Below, piece by piece: positions 1 through 6,924 of a stretch of DNA of 9,490 bases (its first letter is position 1; each line of letters begins with the position of its first letter). Both the position numbers and the translations under genes were made by a program. The stretch spans positions 1 to 9,490 of the forward strand of contig CAZKKM010000065.1 of the NCBI GenBank assembly GCA_964553435.1. The letters run 5' to 3'. The stretch comes from RUG11867 sp964553435 (lineage in GTDB: Bacteria; Bacillota_I; Bacilli_A; RF39; UBA660). The notes beneath the pieces were generated by a model that did no database searches, had not been told where the DNA came from, and was given only the letters and a program-made list of their open reading frames with translations.

Positions 1-69
1 TATCTTGGGGTAAGGGGAAGTCTGCTCTTTTTTTGATTTTTTGTTTTCAGGTTATAGTTCCTTCTTTCT

Positions 70-131
70 AAATAAAAAAATCACGAATTTAAGGACGAAC
101 TCGAAGTCCGCGGTACCACCTTAATTCATGA
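70..131 (-). terminator. Rho-independent terminator of the methionine T-box
   Basis: On the minus strand the arm 131-119 (TCATGAATTAAGG) pairs with the arm 94-81 (CCTTAAATTCGTGA), with one bulged A and one G-U pair. A U-run follows at 80-70 (TTTTTTTATTT). The 5' arm includes the first bases of the T-box sequence, so this hairpin and the antiterminator (122-91) cannot form together. That is the usual T-box switch: uncharged tRNA stabilises the antiterminator and allows read-through towards position 1. Confidence 0.88.
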
Positions 132-268
132 TAAACATGCTCTTTATCCTTTAACGCAGGTCTACGTTTGAACTCCAAAACCATGTTCAGTCTCTTCGGA
201 TACTATTTTCCACCAACCAATAGTTCTCTATATTCTTTTGAAGACTTACTCTTTTCTTCGCCGTTCAT
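70..268 (-). promoter_or_regulatory. T-box riboswitch, methionine specifier (AUG)
   Basis: This minus-strand leader RNA senses uncharged tRNA. Stem I spans about 266-170 and is closed by GAAC (266-263) with GTTC (173-170). AGTA followed by AGTCT lies on the 5' side, and AGACT-GAAC on the 3' side, forming the loop-E and specifier loop. The triplet right after GAAC is ATG (184-182), so tRNA-Met is the expected ligand. The distal GGTTGGTGG segment also looks like T-box Stem I. Two small hairpins follow at 168-153 and 148-130. The T-box sequence AAGGTGGTACCGCGG occupies 122-108. Its antiterminator pairs AAGG with CCTT (94-91) and GCGGAC with GTTCGT around a TTCGA loop, leaving the bulge UGGUACC. 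UGGU would pair with an ACCA tRNA end, as expected for tRNA-Met. The regulated gene lies beyond position 1. By synteny with abrB-metS of B. subtilis it is most likely methionyl-tRNA synthetase, but a methionine transport or synthesis gene remains possible. Confidence 0.93.
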
Positions 269-275
269 TAGGTAA

Positions 276-304
276 ATGATATCATATCGTACGATATAAA
301 TCAA
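276..304 (-). promoter_or_regulatory. Probable sigma-A promoter for the T-box transcript
   Basis: The minus strand has TTGATT (304-299) as -35, a 17-bp spacer and TATCAT (281-276) as -10. This places the start near 268-270, just before the base of T-box Stem I at 266. The -35 overlaps the spoVT stop codon (303-301). The spacer contains the perfect 14-bp palindrome ATATCGTACGATAT (297-284), and a second palindrome, ATGATATCAT (285-276), covers the -10. Either could bind a repressor, but this is inference. Assignment is by consensus only. Confidence 0.6.
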
Positions 305-813
305 TAGTTGTTTAACTGCTTTTCAATTAAATTTGCAAATATTTTCACAATATGAAGATCGCCTGGGTCTTTTTCTTTGTTATACTCTATGAGAATTCCC
401 GTTCTATCGCCGTCGATAATGATGGGTACGTAGTTTGCTTGCCCCATAAGAATTGCGTCATCGATGAGATAACGAACAGTATCATTTCTTTTTTCCTTAC
501 AATTCTCTATGAGATTTTTAATATCTTCTCCAAATTTTTTATTTACGAATATTGGCTCTGTTGCCGCTAATATGCTTTCTCTAGTAGTCAATATGTAGTC
601 ATTTTTCGTTATTCTCGATCCTATATCTAAAAGGTAAGAAACGTATTGGGTGATATCAGGTAGAGCTGAATATTTTTTGATGCGTATCTCGTCTCCTTCG
701 ATATATATTTCGAGTGTTTCGCTCGTCGAAATATGTAGTTTTTTGCGAATATCTTTTGGTATTACGATTCTTCCTAGTTCATCTATTCTTCTAATATTAC
801 TGTTTTGTATCAA
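301..813 (-). CDS. spoVT: Stage V sporulation protein T (AbrB-like N-terminus, GAF-like C-terminus)
   Basis: The product is a DNA-binding regulator of the SpoVT/AbrB family. In B. subtilis SpoVT tunes sigma-G-dependent genes in the forespore. The N-terminal swapped-hairpin domain covers about residues 1-50 and has the hallmark RRIDELGRIVIPKDIRKKL. Residues of about 56-170 match the SpoVT GAF-like domain, which separates this protein from plain AbrB (about 95 aa). I place the start at TTG 813-811. GGTGA lies 5 nt upstream, and the result (MIQNSNIRRIDELGR) has seven residues before RRID, as in AbrB and SpoVT proteins. An in-frame TTG at 825-823 would add four residues and has no obvious ribosome site. 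At about 170 aa the length is close to the 178 of B. subtilis SpoVT. The gene follows mfd by 49 nt, the same order as mfd-spoVT in B. subtilis, and it precedes the methionine T-box. I see no convincing sigma-G promoter in the mfd-spoVT gap. Confidence 0.92.
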   Translation of the reverse strand: MIQNSNIRRIDELGRIVIPKDIRKKLHISTSETLEIYIEGDEIRIKKYSALPDITQYVSYLLDIGSRITKNDYILTTRESILAATEPIFVNKKFGEDIKNLIENCKEKRNDTVRYLIDDAILMGQANYVPIIIDGDRTGILIEYNKEKDPGDLHIVKIFANLIEKQLNNY

Positions 814-818
814 CGTTA

Positions 819-823
819 TCACC
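819..823 (-). promoter_or_regulatory. Ribosome binding site that decides the spoVT TTG start
   Basis: GGTGA on the minus strand lies 5 nt before TTG 813-811. The upstream TTG (825-823) and GTG (822-820) overlap this site and have no purine-rich sequence at the right distance. Confidence 0.5.
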
Positions 824-862
824 AACCAGTATTATTTTAAATGGAAACGAGTTTTTTATACA

Positions 863-3800
863 TCAATTTAATTGATTATTTATCGTATCTAAAAGTTCAT
901 AAATATAGTACATGTAATTCTTTTTTATCAAGTTAGTATTAAGCGAGATGCGTATTTGTCTGTTTTTGTAGGAAATTTCAAATTTAGGACATATGTTATA
1001 ACTTTGAAGAAAGAGTTTTTCTCCGTCGATTTGGTTCGAAATTTCTTCTGGAAGAACTATTGTAATTCGTTTTTGTTGTTGAATAATGTTTTTAATACCC
1101 AATGTATTCAGTAAACCTTCTGTACATCTTTCGAGCATATAGATTTCCATGTTTTCGTCGATTTTGCCAAAACGGTCTTCGAGTTCAGCTTTGACAGCAA
1201 GAAATTCGTTGTGATTCGAAATAGAGTTGATGAGCTTGTGTATTTCTATTTTTATACTTTCATCTGAAACGTATTTGTCATCGATGTGAGTGGCAGTATT
1301 GAAAATCGCATTATTATCTTCAGGTTCTTCTTCAAATGTTCCTTCAAGCTTACTGACTTCTTCGTTGACCATTTTTGTATAGAGATCGAGTCCTACGGCA
1401 TCAATGAAACCTGCCTGTTCACTTCCTAGAAGGTCGCCTGCTCCTCTTATGGCAAGATCTCGCATGGCAATTTTGTAACCGCTTCCAAGTTCGGTAAATT
1501 CTTTTATGGATTCCAACCTTTTCATGGCTGTTTCCGTGAGCAATCGTGCTGGTTTATACATGAGATATGCGTACGCGATTTTGTCACTTCTTCCAACTCG
1601 ACCTCTAATTTGATAAAGTTGACTTAATCCAAAGCGATCTGCGTCGAGAATTATTATCGTATTTACATTGGGAATATCGATGCCTGTTTCGATAATGGTC
1701 GTACAGATGAGAATATCGTATTTTTCTTCGATAAAATCTTCCATTATTGTATTGAGATCGTCTGCGGGCATTTGTCCGTGAGCACATATGATGCGTGCCT
1801 CAGGTATGAGAAGTGACAATTTATCTTTAAAACTTTCAAGTTCATCGATTGCATTAATCAATACAAAAGTTTGTCCGTGTCGAGTAAGTTCTTTATAGAT
1901 TGCATCTTTTATGATGAGCTCATTTTCTTCGATGACGTATGTTTGAATGGGGTAGCGATTTATCGGAGGTGTATCGAGAACCGAAAGACTACGAAGACCG
2001 CTCATCGCCATTTTTAGTGTTCTTGGAATAGGTGTTGCCGATAAAGTGAGAACATTGACATCGTTTTTAAGTTTTTTGATTTTTTCTTTGTGAGTGACAC
2101 CGAATCGTTGTTCTTCATCTATAACTAGCAAACCGAGTTTTTTATATTCGATTTTTTCGTTAAGTAATTTGTGGGTCCCTATGACAATATCTATTTTTCC
2201 AGATGCTAAGTCTTCCATTATAGCATGTACTTTTTTTGTAGATATGTGACGATTCAAAAGCTCAATGCGAACAGGGAAGCCAGAAAATCTTTCGAGAGCA
2301 CTCGTATATTGTTGTTTTGAAAGTATCGTAGTTGGGCATAGATAAGATACTTGAAATCCATTGATGATAGTTTTAAACATAGCACGAAAAGCAACTTCGG
2401 TTTTACCGTATCCGACGTCTCCACATAATAGTCGATCCATTGGAGCCGAGTTTTTGAGATCAAAATCTATTTCTTTTATAACCTTATCTTGATCAGATGT
2501 CAAAGTAAACGGAAAATCGAGAGCAAATTTTATTTCATCGTCATAGTCTTTGTAAGGTGTTCCGATGGCCTGGGTCCGGTTTCTATATAGTTCGAGTAGT
2601 TCGCCGGAGATATCTCTTATTCTCTTCCGTGTTTCGCTTTTCTTTTTAGCCCACGATACACTGTTGAGTTTGTTCAGTTTTGGAATGCGTCCACCGCTTG
2701 CTGAATACTTATATAAGCGATTTATTTTATCGACTGGAAGATAAACTTTATCTTTGCCTTCATATTCCAATTCAATATAATCTTTGAGGTAGTCTCCATT
2801 TTTGATGGTTTTTAACCCTCGATAAATGCCTATTCCATGTATCTCATGAACGACATAATCACCATCAGCCAATTCTGTATATGTCTTTATTTTTCGTCCA
2901 ATTCTTATCGTGTTTTTATATTTAACATCTGTTCGAGCTGTTGCTTGTATGTCTGCGGCTGTGATGACAATATGTTTTTCAAAAACAAAGCCTCGATTGA
3001 TTTTAATATCTATGAGATTTATTTTGTTTGGATATATGTTATCAGCATCCGTTATAATAATATCTGGGAAAAGGTCTATTATTTCTTTTTTTTGTTTATT
3101 CGTATCGAGAGCAAAGATTACTGTGTTTTTCTTTATTTCTTTTCGGCAAAATGTCACAAGTTTTTCAAAATTACCTTCAAAGTTTTCCATTTCCTTCGAT
3201 ATGAATATCAGTGAATTGTCACGGTCAATTTGATTTAATGTTTCTATTTTAAATTCTTTGGCTTTCACAATTTCATCGTATTCGAACATATACTTAGTAT
3301 TCAGTCCTTTACTCGTATTATATTCGAACATTTCGTAGGCCAATTTATTGTATGATGTGATAACCCGACTTTCATCGATCAAAAATAGTGTTTCATTGTC
3401 GAGGTAATCCATGAGAGAATTAACTTTTTCAAAAGTCGATTCATCGAATTTTTTAATGACGATTTCATCGAGATGTTTGGTTGTCCGCTGGGTATTTTCA
3501 TCAAATTCTTTAATAGCATCGAGGTTATCGCCAAAGAACTCTAAGCGAACCGGTTTTTCGGCATCGATAGGGAAAATATCGATAATAAATCCTCTGACGG
3601 CATATTCGCCTGTCGTCGTTACAAGGGATTCGCGTTTATAACCAAAACTTTCGAGTTTGCTCATAATTATTTCCCGGGAAATAATTTCTGTGTTCGGTTG
3701 AAGAATCAGATTTTGTTCTTCGTCTTTTCCAGGTAAATATTTTAAATAACCCATGAGCGATGTTACGACTAGATGTTTTCTTTTTTCTTGAAGCAATTTT

Positions 3801-4075
3801 TCGAGAGTTTCTAATCGCTTTATTTTGAGATCTGGTGAGGCGGCTAATGCTACAGAAGCTAGAAATTCATCCATCGGAAAAAACAGAACATCGTCTACAT
3901 ATGCCTGTAATGCTTTAAAAAAGTTATTAGCTTCGTATAGAGAACTAGTAAGAACCACGACATTTTCATCGGATTGTTTGAAATAATTTGCTATATAGAT
4001 TGCATCGAGTTCTTGTGTTAATCCATATACATAGCTGTTTGGGGTATATCTGAATTTTTCTGTCACAAATCTCAT
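863..4075 (-). CDS. mfd: Transcription-repair coupling factor Mfd
   Basis: Mfd is an ATP-driven DNA translocase that removes RNA polymerase stalled at lesions and recruits UvrA. The N-terminal UvrB-like module (about residues 1-330) shows FFPMDEFL and GEYAVRGFIIDIFP. The RNA-polymerase-interacting domain (about 400-470) has HEIHGIGIYRGL. The RecG-like motor follows: Walker A GDVGYGKTE (552-560), the DEEQRFG box (653-659), SATPIPRT (679-686), TTIIETGIDIPNV (792-804) and QIRGRVGRS (822-830). A translocation-motif region follows with RDLAIRGAGDLLGSEQAG, then the C-terminal D7 domain (about 955-1060, DRFGKI). All motor motifs are intact. At 1070 aa it is somewhat shorter than the usual 1150-1180; roughly 25 residues are missing at the N-terminus relative to B. 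subtilis. The start ATG overlaps the pth stop by 4 nt (ATGA), with GGAG just upstream (4086-4083). In B. subtilis the small gene fin lies between pth and mfd; it is absent here. Confidence 0.98.
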   Translation of the reverse strand: MRFVTEKFRYTPNSYVYGLTQELDAIYIANYFKQSDENVVVLTSSLYEANNFFKALQAYVDDVLFFPMDEFLASVALAASPDLKIKRLETLEKLLQEKRKHLVVTSLMGYLKYLPGKDEEQNLILQPNTEIISREIIMSKLESFGYKRESLVTTTGEYAVRGFIIDIFPIDAEKPVRLEFFGDNLDAIKEFDENTQRTTKHLDEIVIKKFDESTFEKVNSLMDYLDNETLFLIDESRVITSYNKLAYEMFEYNTSKGLNTKYMFEYDEIVKAKEFKIETLNQIDRDNSLIFISKEMENFEGNFEKLVTFCRKEIKKNTVIFALDTNKQKKEIIDLFPDIIITDADNIYPNKINLIDIKINRGFVFEKHIVITAADIQATARTDVKYKNTIRIGRKIKTYTELADGDYVVHEIHGIGIYRGLKTIKNGDYLKDYIELEYEGKDKVYLPVDKINRLYKYSASGGRIPKLNKLNSVSWAKKKSETRKRIRDISGELLELYRNRTQAIGTPYKDYDDEIKFALDFPFTLTSDQDKVIKEIDFDLKNSAPMDRLLCGDVGYGKTEVAFRAMFKTIINGFQVSYLCPTTILSKQQYTSALERFSGFPVRIELLNRHISTKKVHAIMEDLASGKIDIVIGTHKLLNEKIEYKKLGLLVIDEEQRFGVTHKEKIKKLKNDVNVLTLSATPIPRTLKMAMSGLRSLSVLDTPPINRYPIQTYVIEENELIIKDAIYKELTRHGQTFVLINAIDELESFKDKLSLLIPEARIICAHGQMPADDLNTIMEDFIEEKYDILICTTIIETGIDIPNVNTIIILDADRFGLSQLYQIRGRVGRSDKIAYAYLMYKPARLLTETAMKRLESIKEFTELGSGYKIAMRDLAIRGAGDLLGSEQAGFIDAVGLDLYTKMVNEEVSKLEGTFEEEPEDNNAIFNTATHIDDKYVSDESIKIEIHKLINSISNHNEFLAVKAELEDRFGKIDENMEIYMLERCTEGLLNTLGIKNIIQQQKRITIVLPEEISNQIDGEKLFLQSYNICPKFEISYKNRQIRISLNTNLIKKNYMYYIYELLDTINNQLN

Positions 4076-4629
4076 TTTGTTTCTCCATGTATGATATTTT
4101 TTGTTGAGGTAATTTTGTTTGAAATGAAGTCGTCGATCATATTAGGTGAGTCCTTTATAATATTCTCAATAATGTTTTTTTCTTCTTTTGAAAAATTTCC
4201 TAAAACATAATCTTTTGTATCCCGAGATTTGTCATTCGAAATTCCTATCTTATATTGAAAGAATTGCTGTGTACCGAGTCGATTTATGATCGATTTTATT
4301 CCATTGTCTCCTCCAGAAGAACTATCAAATTTAATGCGTGAATGACCAAGTGGTAAATCGAGGTCGTCACGAATGATCAGTAGATCTTTGGGTTCTATTT
4401 TATAATAATCGACAAAAGGTCGAACGACATTACCAGAAAGATTCATATAACTTTGAGGTTTTAAAAAGATCACTTTTTCGCCTAATATAACTTTTTCTAG
4501 GTAAAGTCCATTAAATTTGGAACTCATCTTTTCGTTTTTTAAATAATTATCAATTATCATGAATCCGACATTGTGTCTCGTGTTTTCATATTGTTTTCCT
4601 GGATTACCCAATCCACAAATCAATTTCAT
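4072..4629 (-). CDS. pth: Peptidyl-tRNA hydrolase
   Basis: Pth cleaves the ester bond of peptidyl-tRNA released early from ribosomes and so recycles tRNA. The 185 residues match the family length. Visible motifs are GLGNPG with N9, NTRHNVGF with catalytic H19 (E. coli H20), LKPQSYMNLSG with N63 (N68), IIRDDLDLPLG with D88 (D93), and GGDNGIKSI with N109 (N114). The family normally has GGHNG. Here the His equivalent to E. coli H113 is Asp (D108, codon GAC), an unusual change beside otherwise intact active-site residues. A strong site GAGGAGG (4643-4637) precedes the ATG. The gene overlaps the stop codon of the upstream methyltransferase and the start of mfd by 4 nt each, which suggests translational coupling. 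Pth next to mfd is a common arrangement in Bacillota (pth is spoVC in B. subtilis). Confidence 0.96.
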   Translation of the reverse strand: MKLICGLGNPGKQYENTRHNVGFMIIDNYLKNEKMSSKFNGLYLEKVILGEKVIFLKPQSYMNLSGNVVRPFVDYYKIEPKDLLIIRDDLDLPLGHSRIKFDSSSGGDNGIKSIINRLGTQQFFQYKIGISNDKSRDTKDYVLGNFSKEEKNIIENIIKDSPNMIDDFISNKITSTKNIIHGETK

Positions 4630-5327
4630 TCGTTTTCCTCCTCAAATATTCCTTTGTACGTCTTTAGTCCTTCAATGCAAATACTAAAAATTTTAGGATC
4701 ACTTTTTTTATAGCGCGAAGCTTCGATAAGAAAGAATTCGGCTTTTTTGTCGGCTTTGGTAAAGATAAATGTTATATTTCTAATGCCAAATTTGTTTTGT
4801 TCAAGAAGTTTTATCGTTTCAAGAAGTCTTTCTATACGATGAACGAGATAAAATGAGCCGGTCTCTTTGAGATTGTTTTTGGCTGTCTTTATCACTTTTT
4901 CTAAATTGATAGTTATTTCATGTCTTGCGATACATTTAATCTCATCGGTATTTTTTTGTGACGTTGCATCGACTTTAAAATAAGGCGGATTGCACGTGAC
5001 TATGTCGTATTTCTGTGGCATCAAAATGTCCGCGGCATTGGCATTATAGACTTTTATTCTATCTTCCAATTTGTTTTCTTGGATGCTTTTTATTGCCAAC
5101 AGATAAATAGGCTTCTGTATTTCGATTCCATCTACACAAATAGTGTCATTTCTTTTACATAGAATGAGTGGAATTGCGGCATTGCCGCTACATAAGTCCA
5201 TTATTCTGTCGTGAGGACGTATTTTTACATATTCAGCCAAGAGTATAGAGTCTAGACTAAATTTAAAATAATCTGTGTTTTGGTATATTTTGAAACCGTA
5301 ATCGAACAAATCATTGAGCACTATCAA
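4626..5327 (-). CDS. YabB/TrmN6-type tRNA (adenine-N6) methyltransferase
   Basis: This is a class I SAM-dependent methyltransferase of the YabB/YfiC (TrmN6) family, 233 aa. In E. coli TrmN6 methylates N6 of A37 in tRNA1-Val; the exact tRNA target here is inferred from family only. The SAM-binding motif I is DLCSGNAAIPL (44-54), an acidic residue follows in GIEIQK (67-72), and the catalytic NPPY is at 113-116, typical of N6-adenine enzymes. The N-terminal YQNTDYFKFSLDSILLAEY resembles the family's Q-x-x-x-x-x-F-x-x-D-S/T-x-L-L-A segment. The best start is TTG (5327-5325), which overlaps the ricT stop as TTGA, with AGGTGA 7 nt upstream. In B. subtilis yabB also lies just after yaaT, separated by yabA and followed by yazA and rsmI. 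All three are absent here and pth follows directly. Confidence 0.88.
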   Translation of the reverse strand: MIVLNDLFDYGFKIYQNTDYFKFSLDSILLAEYVKIRPHDRIMDLCSGNAAIPLILCKRNDTICVDGIEIQKPIYLLAIKSIQENKLEDRIKVYNANAADILMPQKYDIVTCNPPYFKVDATSQKNTDEIKCIARHEITINLEKVIKTAKNNLKETGSFYLVHRIERLLETIKLLEQNKFGIRNITFIFTKADKKAEFFLIEASRYKKSDPKIFSICIEGLKTYKGIFEEENE

Positions 5328-6094
5328 TCTACATTCACCTTTTCAAAAGTATTTTCGTTTATTTTGACAGTATATGTTTTTTGGAGAATATTTACTTCTG
5401 TAACGACCGCTTCTTTATTATTATACATTACCTTTTCGCCGATTTTTGGAAGACTCTTTCTATTTTGTTCATACAAATCGTTTTCATAAGTAAAGCAACA
5501 TAATAGGCGCCCGCAGGATCCATTGATTTTTGAAGGGCTCAAAGCTATATTTTGATTTTTTACCATGTTGATATTGACTGTATTCATGTTTTGAAGATGG
5601 TTTTTGCAGCACAGTGTTCGACCACACATGCCTATTCCACCTATATTTTTGGCTTTGTCACGAACACCAATTTGATGGAGTTCTATTCGAGTATGATATT
5701 TGGTGGCAAGCTCTTTTACTAATTCTCTAAAATCTACTCGTTCATCTGAGACAAAATTGAATAGTAGAACTTTTCTATCAAATGTATAACTAGCATCTAT
5801 TAAATTCATATTTAGGCCTAGTTTTTTGACTATTTCCTTCGTATCACGCAATGCTCGCGTTGCATCTTTGATATTTTTAAGATATTTTTCGAAATCTTCA
5901 TCGGTTGCTTTGTATTTTATTTCCTTCAAATTTTTATTGCTTGTCGTATTATCTTTACAGATTTTTTCGATTTCTCCTAGTTGAATCCCCCTATTTGTTT
6001 CTACGATGACTTTGTCACCTATGACACATTCATCGTTAGATATAAAATTATATACTTTTCCGCCTGTTTTAAATTTCACTCCTACTATAATCAT
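5324..6094 (-). CDS. ricT: PSP1-family protein RicT (YaaT), iron-sulfur subunit of the RicAFT complex
   Basis: RicT/YaaT belongs to the PSP1 C-terminal domain family. In B. subtilis it works with RicA and RicF, a complex that carries [4Fe-4S] clusters, promotes RNase Y-dependent mRNA maturation and affects the Spo0A phosphorelay. This 256-aa protein has the two diagnostic cysteine clusters, MCGRTLCC (C157, C162, C163) and SCGRLLCC (C194, C199, C200). The N-terminal part with VGVKFKTGGKVYNF and RGIQLGEI is the typical small beta domain, and a KOW-like C-terminal segment (about 217-250) begins KIGEKVMYNN. RicA and RicF genes are not in the window. The gene starts 1 nt after the holB stop, as holB-yaaT do in B. 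subtilis, and overlaps the next gene by 4 nt. Confidence 0.93.
   Translation of the reverse strand: MIIVGVKFKTGGKVYNFISNDECVIGDKVIVETNRGIQLGEIEKICKDNTTSNKNLKEIKYKATDEDFEKYLKNIKDATRALRDTKEIVKKLGLNMNLIDASYTFDRKVLLFNFVSDERVDFRELVKELATKYHTRIELHQIGVRDKAKNIGGIGMCGRTLCCKNHLQNMNTVNINMVKNQNIALSPSKINGSCGRLLCCFTYENDLYEQNRKSLPKIGEKVMYNNKEAVVTEVNILQKTYTVKINENTFEKVNVD
5335..5340 (-). promoter_or_regulatory. Ribosome binding site for the TTG start of the methyltransferase gene
   Basis: AGGTGA on the minus strand sits inside the last codons of ricT, 7 nt before TTG 5327-5325. A GTG at 5321-5319 is the only near alternative, and its spacing of 13 nt is too long. Confidence 0.5.
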
Positions 6095-6095
6095 T

Positions 6096-6914
6096 TTATT
6101 TCACTTCTTTCAAATCGAAGAACATCTTTTCTATAAGAAGGCTCGAATTCATATTTTTAGTCAGCCTATTTAGCAATACATTCATATATTTTGCTTTGGC
6201 GATGAGATGTTTGTAATCGTTGTTTTTTCTAATATATTCGATAACTTGTTTATCTAAATTTTGTGAACTCTTCAAATTACAGGCCATATTATAATAGTCT
6301 TTTAATAAATTTTCAATACTAAGAGCATTTTCTTTAAAATCTTTGTTCAGTTTAGCTTTATAAAGTGTCGGATGATCTCGATTTTCAATAGCATATACTA
6401 TCATGTTAGTTATTTTAAGCACTTCTTCGGGAATTTCTTTGGCTTGTGGATTCGTTTCGTACATGAGACAAATATCTTCACACCGAGACTTTATTGTTGG
6501 CAAAAGTAAATCTGCATTTTGAGTAACTAGAAATCCGATGACATTGCTATTCGGTTCTTCTATCGTTTTCAATAATTTGTTAGCTGAATTTTCATTCATA
6601 TCTTCTGCGGGTGCTATTATATATGCAATATACTGTGAAAGAACAGGTTTAGTTTTGAGTCGATTTTGCAATTCCATTATCTTTTCATTTTTGATTATTT
6701 TATCTTCGCTTCTCACAATTGTCAATTCCAAATATGTTTCTTCTTTTATTTGGTTTGCAATAATCGAATCCTTAGGTGCAAGAATTTGGATAAGTAGTTC
6801 TTTAATATCTTCTATACACAGTTCAACATCGTTTGTTTCAACTAAAAAAATATGGGAATTAATATTCTCATCGAATTCATTTTTTATTTTCTTCAATGCT
6901 TCTTTTGCTTCCAT
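6096..6914 (-). CDS. holB: DNA polymerase III delta' subunit (short form)
   Basis: Delta' is the stator subunit of the clamp loader, acting with DnaX (encoded upstream) and delta to open the sliding clamp. The AAA+ core is recognisable from SANKLLKTIEEPNSNVIGF, NADLLLPTIKSRC (the SRC motif contacting the neighbouring ATPase) and the C-terminal helical collar. The protein is only 272 aa, against roughly 320-335 for typical family members. Where a P-loop would lie the sequence reads SHIFLVETNDVELCIED, with no G-x-x-G-x-G-K and no zinc-binding cysteine cluster. Delta' need not hydrolyse ATP, so this may be functional, but the N-terminal subdomain is clearly degenerate. AAGAGG (6924-6919) precedes the ATG. 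It follows the bofA-like gene by 10 nt; the tmk, yaaQ and yaaR genes found before holB in B. subtilis are missing here. Confidence 0.9.
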   Translation of the reverse strand: MEAKEALKKIKNEFDENINSHIFLVETNDVELCIEDIKELLIQILAPKDSIIANQIKEETYLELTIVRSEDKIIKNEKIMELQNRLKTKPVLSQYIAYIIAPAEDMNENSANKLLKTIEEPNSNVIGFLVTQNADLLLPTIKSRCEDICLMYETNPQAKEIPEEVLKITNMIVYAIENRDHPTLYKAKLNKDFKENALSIENLLKDYYNMACNLKSSQNLDKQVIEYIRKNNDYKHLIAKAKYMNVLLNRLTKNMNSSLLIEKMFFDLKEVK

Positions 6915-6924
6915 TTTACCTCTT

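Noticed and set aside
1..20. G-quadruplex on the plus strand (GGGGTAAGGGG)
   Set aside because: Only two G-runs are present, too few for an intramolecular quadruplex.
301..825. spoVT start at TTG 825
   Set aside because: No ribosome site lies at a usable distance, and the start at TTG 813 gives the family-typical N-terminus with GGTGA 5 nt upstream.
826..868. Possible sigma-G promoter for spoVT (GTATA and CATTTAA in the mfd-spoVT gap)
   Set aside because: The spacing of 13 bp is too short for the sigma-G consensus and the -10 has a mismatch. A sigma-A fit is no better.
2837..3214. Plus-strand open frames of about 70-130 codons within mfd, holB, dnaX and other genes
   Set aside because: They lie opposite well-conserved genes, lack ribosome sites and recognisable motifs, and read as antisense shadows.
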